64,000 nucleotides of DNA from an uncultured Lachnospiraceae bacterium (lineage in GTDB: Bacteria; Bacillota; Clostridia; Lachnospirales; Lachnospiraceae). The translations under genes were made by a program, and so were the position numbers. Shown here in pieces: positions 33,769 through 42,616 of this stretch. The stretch is taken from the NCBI GenBank assembly GCA_910584585.1, contig CAJUBP010000014.1:21628-85627 (forward strand). The letters are read 5' to 3'. A model generated the notes under the pieces. It worked only from the letters and a program-made list of their open reading frames with translations, was not told the DNA's origin and searched no databases. Positions within the stretch are counted from its first letter, which is position 1, and the number at the start of each line of letters is the position of its first letter.

Positions 33769-34992
33769 TTATAACAGCTGCGGCACCGGAAGATACCGCG
33801 GAATTCCCTGCTCAAACTCAATTTCGGGCTCTCCCTGAATTAATGGCCGAAGGTAGGAAAGGATTTCCGGCATCACATCGTTTCCGGCGTCATTGATCAA
33901 TTCCCTGGGAACAGATTTTACCTGGTTGGCAATCTCACATACCGGAGACGAACCGTAAGAGACCTGATAGGGATCGCTGCATATGCGCTGAATGGTCACC
34001 ATTTGTCCGGTAAGCCCTCGGGCAGCCAGAGAAACGCCGTGCTGTCCTTGGCAGAAAGCCTCTTCCAGATCCGTAAGGGAAGCGATATGGGCGCCGCACC
34101 GCTGCAGGATATTCAGTTCAATGGAACGGACTTTTACTTTGAGCCGTTCCTGCACCAGGTATTCCAGTGTTTTGCCGGCGCCGCTTAGCTGGCTGTGTCC
34201 GAAATGATCTGCGGCGCCGGTGGAAGCGCTGATGTAATTTCCCTCCTTGTCGCGGATTCCCTCGGAGACAGCCACAATCACACTGCTGCGTGTTTCCAGC
34301 AGGCTCTTTACATCTTTGAGAAAAGCTTCTGTGTCAAAAGCCGCTTCCGGCAGGTAAATCAGATGGGGAGCAGCGCAGTATTCATTTCTGGCCAGGGCGG
34401 AAGCGGCTGTCAGCCATCCGGCGTCCCGCCCCATAATTTCTACAATGGTTACGCTTTTGGGGGCGTAGATTGCGGTATCATGGAAAACTTCCAGAAGAGA
34501 GGAAGCTACATATTTTGCGGCAGAGCCGAATCCCGGGGTGTGATCGGTCACGCACAGATCATTGTCGATGGTTTTGGGGACGCCGATAATCCGGACTTTG
34601 CTCTGTACGTTTTTGGCGTACGCGGAAAGCTTGTCCACGGTATCCATGGAGTCATTTCCGCCGATATAGAAAAATGCGCCGATTTCCATTTTTTCAAAGA
34701 AACGGAAGATGGCCTCGTAGACAGCGGGGTCTTTTTCCGGCGCAGGCAGCTTGTAACGGCAGGATCCCAGATACATGGCGGGGGTTACTTTTAGGAGTTC
34801 CAGGGTTTTTGGATCCTGGAAAGTCTCGGTTAAATCCAGGAAACGTTCCTCTAAAATTCCTGTAATTCCGTTGAGGGAGCCATAGATGTGATCGTATTCG
34901 GGGCAGTCAAGAACGCCCCGGATGACTCCGGCAAGGCTGGCATTGATGGCGGCGGTAGGGCCGCCGGATTGGGCTGCAATACAATTGTTCAT
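33769..34992 (-). CDS. 6-phosphofructokinase, PPi-type
   Basis: Phosphorylates fructose 6-phosphate, probably with pyrophosphate. The phosphate-donor loop reads YIGGNDSMDT near residue 103, with Asp where ATP enzymes have Gly, and PKTIDND near 135 carries Lys in place of the Gly of PGTIDND; both changes mark PPi dependence. MGRDAGW (near 180) and EGIRDKEG (near 230) complete the site. Its 407 residues fit the long PfkA clade. AAGGAGAA precedes the ATG. It is monocistronic and convergent with the ZIP gene. Confidence 0.88.
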   Translation of the reverse strand: MNNCIAAQSGGPTAAINASLAGVIRGVLDCPEYDHIYGSLNGITGILEERFLDLTETFQDPKTLELLKVTPAMYLGSCRYKLPAPEKDPAVYEAIFRFFEKMEIGAFFYIGGNDSMDTVDKLSAYAKNVQSKVRIIGVPKTIDNDLCVTDHTPGFGSAAKYVASSLLEVFHDTAIYAPKSVTIVEIMGRDAGWLTAASALARNEYCAAPHLIYLPEAAFDTEAFLKDVKSLLETRSSVIVAVSEGIRDKEGNYISASTGAADHFGHSQLSGAGKTLEYLVQERLKVKVRSIELNILQRCGAHIASLTDLEEAFCQGQHGVSLAARGLTGQMVTIQRICSDPYQVSYGSSPVCEIANQVKSVPRELINDAGNDVMPEILSYLRPLIQGEPEIEFEQGIPRYLPVPQLL

Positions 34993-35166
34993 TCAAGTTC
35001 TCCTTTTTCGGTTAAAATTTGATCAGTAATCAAATTGATTTTATAACAGATTGGGGGAAATGGCAAATGGTGATTTTGGGGAAGGGAAAATATTATGTAG
35101 AATATATAAAAGTGAAAAAATCACAATATAGATTGCATTAATAAAATAAATGGTGGAATAATATCG

Positions 35167-35195
35167 TTGACACAGTGAATAATACACAATATAAT
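35167..35195 (+). promoter_or_regulatory. Consensus sigma-A promoter of the RloA/RloB pair
   Basis: A perfect TTGACA and perfect TATAAT lie 17 bases apart, 32 bases before the RloA start. The surrounding DNA is strongly AT-rich. Confidence 0.82.
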
Positions 35196-35227
35196 AAAAA
35201 TGGGAGTTGCGAAAGGCAGGTACAGGC

Positions 35228-36436
35228 ATGTTAATTGGTTTTTCTGTGAGTAATTACAAATCATTTAGGGAACCGCAGCATATTTCGTTATTGGCAAGTA
35301 AAGTTACCAGACATAAAGACCATGTGGCATTGGCAGGAAATCGAAAGATATTGAAGGGAGGTTTGATTTTTGGGGCGAATGCCAGCGGAAAGAGTAATTT
35401 GATCGAAGCAGCGGGTTTATCAAGAGAGATTATTTTGTATGGTCTTGATAAGGTGAATCTGGAAAAGAAGTATTTTCGGATTGAAAAGGAAATGTATGGA
35501 AGGCCGGGAGTGTTTGAATACAGAATAGCTGTAAATGGAATGGAATATTCTTATGGCCTGGCTATATCCTATATGGAAAGAGAAATATTGTCGGAATGGC
35601 TTGTCCGAATGGAAACAAACGGAAAAGAAATTTATATTTTTAACCGTGAGATAGATGAAAAGGGAATCAGTCATGTCAGTACAGAGGCATTTCATAAGAA
35701 GACAGATGAAAGCATGAGAATGAAAGTTTATCTGGAAGATTTTGATCAGAATATTTCGGACGCTTTTCGGAAGAAAACAATTCTAAGCGATCTTGCGGAC
35801 AGGGGAAAAGAGCCGGCAGGGATATTTGCAGAAATTGCAGAAGTGCAGAAGTGGTTTAAGCGCATGATTATTTTATTTCCAAATTCAAAATATAAAAGAA
35901 TTAATGAGCTTGCTTCCAATGAAAATACAAGAGAAGTATTTTCAAATTTAATTTCCTTTTTTGATACAGGGATAGAATCCGTGGAGGGTCAGCAGCAGGA
36001 GTTAAGTCATGGCAATCTGGAAGAATTGTTTGAATATGAGGATGAATCGGATGGAACAAGGAGATTGTTTGATTTGCTTCCTCTATTTTATGAAAGCAAG
36101 GATGAGAGTGTAATTTTGATTGATGAGATAGACAGAAGCCTTCATACAAAAGTTACACGGCAGTTCTTGGAACTGTTTTATGCCCTGAAAAGAGAGAAAA
36201 AGTGCCAGATCATCGCGACTACTCATGATTCTAATTTGCTTGATTTGGATTTGGTGCGGCAGGATGAGATTTGGTTCGTGGAACGGCAGGAAGATCACAG
36301 TTCGCGGGTGTATTCTCTGAATAAGTTCCGGGCCAGGTTTGATAAGAAAATTGATAAAGAATATTTGCTGGGAAGATACGGCGCGATACCTGTTTTTCAT
36401 GAGGAACTGCATTTGGAGGGAATGTATGAAGAATAA
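35228..36436 (+). CDS. RloA/AbiL-like AAA ATPase
   Basis: SMC/OLD-like ATPase of the AAA_15/AAA_21 group, 402 residues from ATG 35228 (the longer frame from 35207 lacks a better site). Walker A is FGANASGKSNL near residues 48-58, the signature region DESDGTRRLFDLLPLF near 270, Walker B VILIDEIDRSLHTKV near 297 and the switch His in IIATTHDSNLL near 330. In Lactococcus AbiL and Campylobacter RloA/RloB the same ATPase is paired with an RloB protein, as here. It probably senses phage infection and controls the toxic partner. The DNA is more AT-rich than its neighbours. Confidence 0.85.
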   Translation: MLIGFSVSNYKSFREPQHISLLASKVTRHKDHVALAGNRKILKGGLIFGANASGKSNLIEAAGLSREIILYGLDKVNLEKKYFRIEKEMYGRPGVFEYRIAVNGMEYSYGLAISYMEREILSEWLVRMETNGKEIYIFNREIDEKGISHVSTEAFHKKTDESMRMKVYLEDFDQNISDAFRKKTILSDLADRGKEPAGIFAEIAEVQKWFKRMIILFPNSKYKRINELASNENTREVFSNLISFFDTGIESVEGQQQELSHGNLEELFEYEDESDGTRRLFDLLPLFYESKDESVILIDEIDRSLHTKVTRQFLELFYALKREKKCQIIATTHDSNLLDLDLVRQDEIWFVERQEDHSSRVYSLNKFRARFDKKIDKEYLLGRYGAIPVFHEELHLEGMYEE

Positions 36437-37292
36437 ATACCGCCTGTCTTCAGCGGCGTTTGAGCGGGAGACGGATGAAGATAAAGAAGAATTAGAGAAA
36501 ATTTATTTTATTTCTGTTGAGGGGAATCGGACAGAGACGGAATATTTTAAAGGTATTTCTGACAATCGGGAATATCTGGGCATGAGTGCAAGAATTGATG
36601 TAAAAGTTCTGGGAAGAAGCAGAAAAGATACAAACAGCGCGCCTGAGCAGGTAATAGAATTGCTGGAGGAATATCTGAGCCTGCGTGCATTGGGAAAGGA
36701 AAATTTGATAGAGGAAATACCGGAGCAATTTGTCAAAGAGTATGGGACAGAATTTATTGAAAAATATCTGGAGGATCCGCAAAAAATACCGAGGAAGAAG
36801 AGAAATGCCTTTGCAACGGAATTGATGAAGATTGGATACAATATTAATTACCGAAAATATCTGAATGAATATAATCATAAATTGGATGAATTTTGTATCT
36901 TAATTGACAGAGACAAAGGAACACATCCGGAAGCGGATATGCTGGCGCGTATAAACTACTGCCGGGAAAAGAAATATAAATGTTATATTGCGAATCCGTG
37001 TTTTGAATTTTGGCTTTTGCTTCATTTATCAGATGTGGAAAAAGAGTACGCGGACAGAATGGAACAGATCCGGGAGAATAAGATAATTTCAGATCACCAT
37101 ACCTTTGTCAGCGGGGAGGTTTCAAAGAAGGCCCGCCACGGTAAAAAAGGAATTCATTTCAAGGAAAATTATCTGCCATTTGTAGATACTGCGGTACAAA
37201 GGGCAAAGAGTTTTGCAAGTGATGAGGAAAAACTGGTAGAGCAGATTGGATGCAATTTGTGGCAGATGCTGGAGGAAATGAAGAATCATTAA
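36426..37292 (+). CDS. RloB-like protein (putative effector)
   Basis: RloB-family protein of 288 residues, the partner of the ATPase. The TOPRIM-like fold is suggested by EKIYFISVEGNRTETEYFKG near residue 30, DEFCILIDRDKG near 155 and NPCFEFWLLLH near 195. It is expected to be a nuclease or other toxic effector. ATG 36426 overlaps the ATPase stop by 11 bases and has GGAGGG upstream; the frame open from 36339 would overlap too much. The stop is 11 bases before rpiR, so the regulator gene may be transcribed with this pair. Confidence 0.82.
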   Translation: MKNKYRLSSAAFERETDEDKEELEKIYFISVEGNRTETEYFKGISDNREYLGMSARIDVKVLGRSRKDTNSAPEQVIELLEEYLSLRALGKENLIEEIPEQFVKEYGTEFIEKYLEDPQKIPRKKRNAFATELMKIGYNINYRKYLNEYNHKLDEFCILIDRDKGTHPEADMLARINYCREKKYKCYIANPCFEFWLLLHLSDVEKEYADRMEQIRENKIISDHHTFVSGEVSKKARHGKKGIHFKENYLPFVDTAVQRAKSFASDEEKLVEQIGCNLWQMLEEMKNH

Positions 37293-37303
37293 GGAGGAAC
37301 AGC

Positions 37304-38155
37304 ATGGAAAAGCAAAAATCCGTATTGGATACTATACATATTTTATATGACAACTTTTTTGAACAGGAGAAAAAAATTGCGAATTTTATCATCCAAAACC
37401 ATACAGAGGCTGTCAACATGACCATCGGAGAACTGGCCAAAGCCTGCGGGACAAGCGTCGCCACAGTTTCACGGTTCTGCCATAAATGCGATGTGGAGGG
37501 GTTTCACCAGCTGAAAATCCAGCTTGCCCGGGAAATTGTGGAAAGCGGGCTGGAGACCCCTGTTTCAAATCATATTTCAAGAGAAAATATCGGCCAGTCT
37601 CTGCAGAATATTCTGGCAAACAAAATAGATGAAATCCGCCAGACCATATCATTGATTGATGAATCACAGTTTAACGCAATCCTGGATCACATCAGAGCTG
37701 CCGGGGTTGTCCAGTTTGTGGCGGTGGGAAACACCATACCCGTTGCTTTGGACGGTTGTTTTAAATTCAATGAAATCGGCATCCGGGCTGCGGCGGGAAC
37801 GATTTGGGAAACCCAGCTGGCCTTTTCCCTGTCACTGGGCAGAGGCGATATGATGATTGCCATTTCCAATTCCGGAGAATCCCGGCAGGTGGTCAAAATG
37901 GTGCGGGAAGCCAAAAAGCACGGGGCGGTAACCCTGGGAATTACCAATAATCCCAATTCCACCGTCGGAAACATCGTGGATTATCATATTCAGACTGCCA
38001 CCAGAGAGAAACTGTTTTTAAATGAAATCTGCTTTTCCCGGGTGTCGGCCATGACGGTGATTGAGGCGCTGTACCTATTTTTGACCGTGGGAGAAAAGCG
38101 GAGCTATGACAGCATCAATTATTGCGAAAACCTGATTGCGGATGAAAAACTTTGA
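37304..38155 (+). CDS. RpiR/MurR-family transcriptional regulator
   Basis: Regulator of sugar-phosphate use, 283 residues. The N-terminal helix-turn-helix of the HTH_6 type (TIGELAKACGTSVATVSRFC, residues about 33-52) is followed by a SIS sugar-phosphate-binding domain (about 110-255) with FVAVGNTIPVALDG and the SxS-like MIAISNSGESRQVVKM. AAGGAGG precedes ATG 37304, the earlier frame start at 37250 being inside rloB. It lies just before the PTS gene and probably controls it in response to a phosphosugar. Confidence 0.92.
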   Translation: MEKQKSVLDTIHILYDNFFEQEKKIANFIIQNHTEAVNMTIGELAKACGTSVATVSRFCHKCDVEGFHQLKIQLAREIVESGLETPVSNHISRENIGQSLQNILANKIDEIRQTISLIDESQFNAILDHIRAAGVVQFVAVGNTIPVALDGCFKFNEIGIRAAAGTIWETQLAFSLSLGRGDMMIAISNSGESRQVVKMVREAKKHGAVTLGITNNPNSTVGNIVDYHIQTATREKLFLNEICFSRVSAMTVIEALYLFLTVGEKRSYDSINYCENLIADEKL

Positions 38156-38281
38156 GTGTTTTGGGACTGCCTGGAACAAGCTTGTATATGTGCAAAATGC
38201 TGTAAAAATCCGCTCATTCTGCCGAATATATCTCACATAATTGTTAAAAATGCAGAAAAATAATTTTCGCCATAAATACAA

Positions 38282-38309
38282 TTGACAATATTTATTTACA
38301 TGTTATACT
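38282..38309 (+). promoter_or_regulatory. Promoter of the PTS operon
   Basis: TTGACA (38282-38287) and TATACT (38304-38309) are separated by 16 bases, about 110 bases before the PTS start. Flanking AT-rich inverted words such as AAATAATTT and AATATTTATTT may hold the RpiR site; no clear cre site was identified. Confidence 0.7.
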
Positions 38310-38420
38310 AAACATACAAAAATAAATATCGCGGCATTAAAAAAGACAAAAATAATTTACGCAGCGTATCACCGGATTTTTAAGCTGCGGGCAATGATGT
38401 GGATGAAGGAGGAAATCAGA

Positions 38421-40340
38421 ATGAGAATCAGTGAATTACTCAGCCCGGAAGCCATTGATGTAAATGCCAGTGTCGCATCAAAAGCGGAAACCATTGATTA
38501 CATGACACGGCTGATGGAGAAATCGGGGAACTTAAAGGACAGAGAGGCATACAAGCAGGGCGTTCTGGCCAGGGAAGAGGAGGGGACCACAGGAATCGGC
38601 GAAGGAATTGCCATTCCCCATTCCAAATGCGCCGCAGTAAAGCATGCGGGCCTGGCTGCTGTGGTAGTGAAAGACGGCGTGGATTATGAATCTTTGGACG
38701 GCGAACCGGCGGATTTGATTTTTATGATTGCCGCGCCGGAAACCGGGGCAAACGTGCACTTAGAGGCTCTTGCGAAGCTTTCCACCATACTGATGGATCC
38801 AGAGTTCAAAGAGTCCCTGGTAAAGGCAGAGACGCCGGAACAATTTATGAGAATGATTGACGAAAAAGAAGATGAGCTGGACGGAAAAGAAAAGAAGAAA
38901 TCTTTGGAGCAGCCCAGGGAGGGATACCGGGTATTGGCCATTACCGCATGCCCCACAGGAATCGCCCATACATTTATGGCAGCGGAAAGCCTGGATATGA
39001 AAGGAAAGCAGATGAATATTCCCATCAAGGTTGAGACTCAGGGAGCGGACGGAGCCAAAAACGTGCTGACCCAGGAGGACATTGCCAATGCGGAGTGCAT
39101 TATTATAGCGGCCGACAAAAAGGTGGATCTGGCCAGATTTGACGGGAAGCCGGTGCTTATCACAAAAGTTGCGGACGGAATACATAAGGCAGAAGAGCTT
39201 ATCTCACAGGCAGTCAGCGGAAATGTTCCTGTTTACCATCATACCGGAGCCGCCCAGTCAGAGAGCGACGTAGGGGAATCCGAAGGCCTGGGGCGCCAGA
39301 TTTATAAGAATCTGATGAACGGCGTATCTCATATGCTTCCCTTCGTCATTGGCGGAGGCATCCTGATTGCCCTGGCGTTTCTGTTTGATGATTACAGCAT
39401 TGATCCGGCAAATTTCGGAAAAAATACGCCTTTGGCGGCGTATTTGAAAACCATTGGTGAGTTTTCCTTCGGCATGATGCTTCCGGTATTGTCCGGTTAC
39501 ATTGCAATGAGCATCGCGGACCGGCCGGGGCTTGCGGTTGGTTTCGTGGCAGGGCTGGTGGCAAAAAGCGGCTCAACATTTCTGAATCCTGCCGGCGGGG
39601 AAGTGAACGCAGGTTTTCTGGGAGCTTTATTTGCAGGCTTTGCGGCAGGATACCTGGTGCTGGGGCTTAAGAAACTGACATCGAAGCTGCCCCAGTCCCT
39701 GAACAGCATACGGCCGATGATTATCTATCCTGTATTCGGAATTTTATCCGGTTCAGTGGTAACCACATTGATTAACCCGCTGATGGGAATGATTAATGAC
39801 GCGCTGACCAATGCATTGAACAGCATGAACGGAACCAGCAAGGTACTGCTGGGCGTTGTGGTGGCGGGAATGCAGTCTGTTGACATGGGAGGCCCTGTCA
39901 ATAAGACGTCTTATGTGTTCGGAACGTCACAGCTTGCAGAGGGCAACTTTGAGATTATGGCGGCTGTTATGGCAGGAGGCATGATTCCGCCTCTGGCAAT
40001 CGCTTTGTGCACTACATTTTTCAAAAATCGTTTTACCCAGAAGGAGAGGGAATCCGGTCTGGTGAATTACCTGTTGGGACTGTCCTTCATCTCAGAAGGC
40101 GCAATTCCCTTTGCGGCAAATGATCCCATCCGTGTGCTTCCGTCCTGTATCATAGGTTCTGCCACAGCAGGAGGATTGTCCATGCTGTTTGGATGCACGC
40201 TCCGTGCGCCTCACGGAGGAATCTTTGTCCTGCCAACCATCGGAAATCCCCTGATGTACGCGCTGGCCATACTGGCAGGTTCCGTGGTGGGCTGCCTGAT
40301 TCTGGCAGTGCTGAAAAAACCAATCAAAGAAGAAGCTTAA
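38421..40340 (+). CDS. Fructose-family PTS transporter EIIABC
   Basis: Phosphotransferase permease that imports and phosphorylates a hexose or related sugar, 639 residues. EIIA (about 1-145) has the phosphohistidine in GIAIPHSKCAAVKHAG near residue 64. EIIB (about 165-260) has the phosphocysteine in VLAITACPTGIAHTFMAA. EIIC (about 290-639) carries the membrane segments, with GMQSVDMGGPVNK and EGAIPFA. AAGGAGGA precedes ATG 38421. It is followed after six bases by the RpiA-like gene, so the imported sugar is probably processed by that isomerase and the oxidoreductase. The exact sugar is not evident. Confidence 0.92.
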   Translation: MRISELLSPEAIDVNASVASKAETIDYMTRLMEKSGNLKDREAYKQGVLAREEEGTTGIGEGIAIPHSKCAAVKHAGLAAVVVKDGVDYESLDGEPADLIFMIAAPETGANVHLEALAKLSTILMDPEFKESLVKAETPEQFMRMIDEKEDELDGKEKKKSLEQPREGYRVLAITACPTGIAHTFMAAESLDMKGKQMNIPIKVETQGADGAKNVLTQEDIANAECIIIAADKKVDLARFDGKPVLITKVADGIHKAEELISQAVSGNVPVYHHTGAAQSESDVGESEGLGRQIYKNLMNGVSHMLPFVIGGGILIALAFLFDDYSIDPANFGKNTPLAAYLKTIGEFSFGMMLPVLSGYIAMSIADRPGLAVGFVAGLVAKSGSTFLNPAGGEVNAGFLGALFAGFAAGYLVLGLKKLTSKLPQSLNSIRPMIIYPVFGILSGSVVTTLINPLMGMINDALTNALNSMNGTSKVLLGVVVAGMQSVDMGGPVNKTSYVFGTSQLAEGNFEIMAAVMAGGMIPPLAIALCTTFFKNRFTQKERESGLVNYLLGLSFISEGAIPFAANDPIRVLPSCIIGSATAGGLSMLFGCTLRAPHGGIFVLPTIGNPLMYALAILAGSVVGCLILAVLKKPIKEEA

Positions 40341-40358
40341 CAAGGAATGGAGGTTCTC

Positions 40359-41042
40359 ATGAAATTAAAATGCGCGCAAAAAGCCTTTGAAATGATAGAA
40401 GACGGCATGATCGTCGGCCTAGGAGGCGGTCAGACAGTGGCCCTTTTAATCAGCGAAATTGAAAAACATCAGAAAAGGATTCAGGCGGTTACCCCCTCCC
40501 AGGATACCTTAAGGCTCTGTATGGAACATCACATTCCTGTGCTGCCGCTTATGATGACAGAGGAAATTGACATTGCCTTTGACGGGTGCGACGAACTGGA
40601 CGCAGAACTGAACGCACTGAAAAGCTGCGGCGGAATCCATACCCAGGAAAAGATAGCCGCATGCATGGCCAGAGAATATGTGCTGCTGGCTGATGAGGGA
40701 AAATATCACGAAAAACTGCATTTTTCGTATCCGGTTACGGCGGAAGTTCTGCCCGAGGCCTTATCCTATGTCAAGAAACGCCTGAAAGATATGGGAGCGG
40801 AGCTGTCAGAGCGCAGATCCAAGCAAAAAGCCGGGCTGACAGTCAGCGACAACGGAAATTATCTGCTGGAAGCAAAGTTTTCTAAAGTGGAGGATACCGG
40901 AAAATTGTCTTCGGAATTAGACGGTATCCCGGGGCTGGTGGGGCATTCCCTGTTCTATGGGATTGCGTCAAAGGCCATTATAGCGAAAGCGGACGAAATT
41001 GCGGTGGTGGAAAAATCAAACAGCGCGCTAGAGCGTGTTTGA
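40359..41042 (+). CDS. Ribose-5-phosphate isomerase A-like, divergent
   Basis: RpiA-fold isomerase of 227 residues. The phosphate loop is GLGGGQTVA rather than GTGST, the active acid loop is AFDGCDELDAE rather than DGADE, and KGGG is replaced by LKSCGG, while VSDNGNYLLE is conserved. The catalytic Asp and Lys positions look kept. The changes and the linkage to a PTS suggest another aldo/keto sugar phosphate as substrate. GGAGG precedes ATG 40359; ATG 40347 is an alternative. The last four residues LERV and the stop are encoded by an R1 repeat. Confidence 0.85.
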   Translation: MKLKCAQKAFEMIEDGMIVGLGGGQTVALLISEIEKHQKRIQAVTPSQDTLRLCMEHHIPVLPLMMTEEIDIAFDGCDELDAELNALKSCGGIHTQEKIAACMAREYVLLADEGKYHEKLHFSYPVTAEVLPEALSYVKKRLKDMGAELSERRSKQKAGLTVSDNGNYLLEAKFSKVEDTGKLSSELDGIPGLVGHSLFYGIASKAIIAKADEIAVVEKSNSALERV

Positions 41043-41193
41043 AAATTCATTCCCGCCGTCTGCACGCCCCACTTTGCGTGATATTTGTGCCAAATTCAGG
41101 TTACATAGCCCGCTATGCGCCCTTCATTTGGCGCAAATCTTCCACAAATTGTGGCGCGCATCCGCCAGAAAGCAATTTTCAAACACGCTCTAG
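41028..41193 (-). repeat. R1 repeat, full 166-bp copy
   Basis: Perfect 20-bp terminal inverted repeats (CTAGAGCGTGTTTGAAAATT at 41028-41047 and its complement at 41174-41193) enclose 126 bases that fold as a long imperfect hairpin with an apical palindrome CATAGC-CC-GCTATG. The reverse complement matches the copy at 50643 at about 80% over the whole 166 bases. It encodes no protein of note and carries no transposase. It inserts at, or provides, the rpiA 3' end. Confidence 0.92.
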
Positions 41194-41239
41194 TATAAAC
41201 TGAAGGAAAAGCAGAAACGAGAGAAAGGAATAAAAAATC

Positions 41240-42211
41240 ATGGAAAAACTAAACTGGGGAATCTTAGGAACCGGCTGGATCGCCCATGACATGGGGGAAG
41301 CCTTACAGGAAGTCAATGGAGAAATCTATGCAGTGTGCGGCACAAGCCTGGAAAAAGCGGAAAAATACGCCCGGGAACTGGGCGCAGCGCATGCATACGG
41401 CAGTGCAGAGGAAATGTTAAAAGATGAAAAGATAGATATTGTATACATTGCAACGCCTCATAATTCCCATTACCAGTGGCTCAAGCGGTCCCTGGAAGCC
41501 GGAAAGCATGTTTTCTGCGAAAAATCAATCACAGTCAACAGCAGGCAGCTGGAAGAATGCGCCGCGATTGCGAAGGAAAAAGGCCTGGTCATCTGTGACG
41601 GCACCACTCTGTTCCACATGCCGCTGTACAAAAAACTCAGCAGAATGATAGAAGACGGCGCAATCGGCGATGTTAAAATGGTCCAGGTGAATTTCGGCAG
41701 CTGCAAGGAATACGACAGGAACAGCCGTTTCTTTTCTAAGGAGCTGGCAGGCGGGGCATTGCTTGACATCGGAGTCTACGCGGCTTCCTTTGCGAGATTT
41801 TTTATGAAAAGCAAGCCGAATACTGTTCTTACAACTGCCAATTACTTTGAAACCGGCGTAGATGAAAGCAGCGGCATTCTGTTGAAAAATCCGGATGGAG
41901 AACTGGCGGTTATGGCCCTTACCATGCGCGCCAAGCAGCCCAAGCGGGGCGTAATCGCAGGTGAGAAAGGCTATATTGAAATTGACAATTACCCAAGAGC
42001 GGAGAAAGCAACGATTACTTATACAGAAGACGGCCGCACAGAGGTCATAGAAGAAGGAAAATCCCAGCAGGCTCTTCAATATGAGGTGCAGGATATGCAG
42101 GATTATGTGAGAAACGGGAGCGGGGACGCAAACTTTCAGATGGTCCGTGATGTGATGGAGACTCTGACTGCCGTGCGCAGCCAATGGGGAATGACATATC
42201 CGTTTGAATAA
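41240..42211 (+). CDS. Gfo/Idh/MocA family oxidoreductase
   Basis: NAD(P)-dependent sugar or polyol dehydrogenase of 323 residues. The Rossmann motif is GILGTGWIAHDM at residues 6-17, the substrate loop EKSITVNSRQLEE near 95 replaces the usual EKP with EKS, and GGALLDIGVYA near 175 carries the C-terminal domain motif. It is separated from the RpiA-like gene by the R1 element and is probably part of the same sugar locus. Substrate is unknown. The GAAAGGA ribosome site lies 11 bases from the ATG. Confidence 0.9.
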   Translation: MEKLNWGILGTGWIAHDMGEALQEVNGEIYAVCGTSLEKAEKYARELGAAHAYGSAEEMLKDEKIDIVYIATPHNSHYQWLKRSLEAGKHVFCEKSITVNSRQLEECAAIAKEKGLVICDGTTLFHMPLYKKLSRMIEDGAIGDVKMVQVNFGSCKEYDRNSRFFSKELAGGALLDIGVYAASFARFFMKSKPNTVLTTANYFETGVDESSGILLKNPDGELAVMALTMRAKQPKRGVIAGEKGYIEIDNYPRAEKATITYTEDGRTEVIEEGKSQQALQYEVQDMQDYVRNGSGDANFQMVRDVMETLTAVRSQWGMTYPFE

Positions 42212-42267
42212 TATCTTGGCTTGTAATCAGTACCGTATATTTTTTTGAAAAAAATGTAAAAAAAGTG

Positions 42268-42296
42268 TTGACAAAATCCTCCGGCATATATATAAT
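42268..42296 (+). promoter_or_regulatory. Perfect consensus promoter for tRNA-Leu
   Basis: TTGACA and TATAAT, both matching the consensus exactly, lie 17 bases apart. The tRNA begins 18 bases after the -10 box, and AT-rich A-tracts (GAAAAAAATG) precede the -35 box like an UP element. Confidence 0.88.
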
Positions 42297-42314
42297 AGCT
42301 ATTGTCAGTGCTGT

Positions 42315-42398
42315 GCAGGAGTGGCGGAATTGGCAGACGCGCAGGCTTCAGGTGCCTGTGGTAGCAATATCGTGTGGGTTCAAGTCCCATCTCCTGCA
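42315..42398 (+). tRNA. tRNA-Leu (anticodon CAG)
   Basis: Class II tRNA with a long variable arm. The acceptor stem GCAGGAG/CTCCTGC pairs perfectly; the D arm contains GGCGGAATTGGCAGACGC, the anticodon arm is CAGGC-TTCAGGT-GCCTG with anticodon CAG, and the T arm has GGGTTCAAGTCCC. The CCA end is not encoded. It reads CUG codons. A terminator follows within ten bases. Confidence 0.96.
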
Positions 42399-42406
42399 TG
42401 CAAAGA

Positions 42407-42438
42407 AAGAGCTGTTGCAAATAGCAATAGCTCTTTTT
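42407..42438 (+). terminator. tRNA-Leu terminator
   Basis: AAGAGCTGTTGC pairs with GCAATAGCTCTT (one G-T pair) around AAATA, followed by a T-run. It ends the monocistronic tRNA transcript. Confidence 0.85.
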
Positions 42439-42616
42439 CCTATTTGAGAAATTTTCTCTGCGGGATTGAAAATTCATTTCTGGACCGGAATCTTTCTGAA
42501 AAGAACCTTTCAGTTGCGCTGCCAGAGCCGGTTTTGTAAAAATCTGCGGTTTTTTGTGAAAAAATAAAGGAAATGGAGAATTTGTGCGGAATATATCATT
42601 ATAGAGGTGATGGGAA

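Noticed and set aside
41028..41193. R1 considered as a complete insertion sequence
   Set aside because: At 166 bp it has no transposase, and no target-site duplication is evident at either copy.
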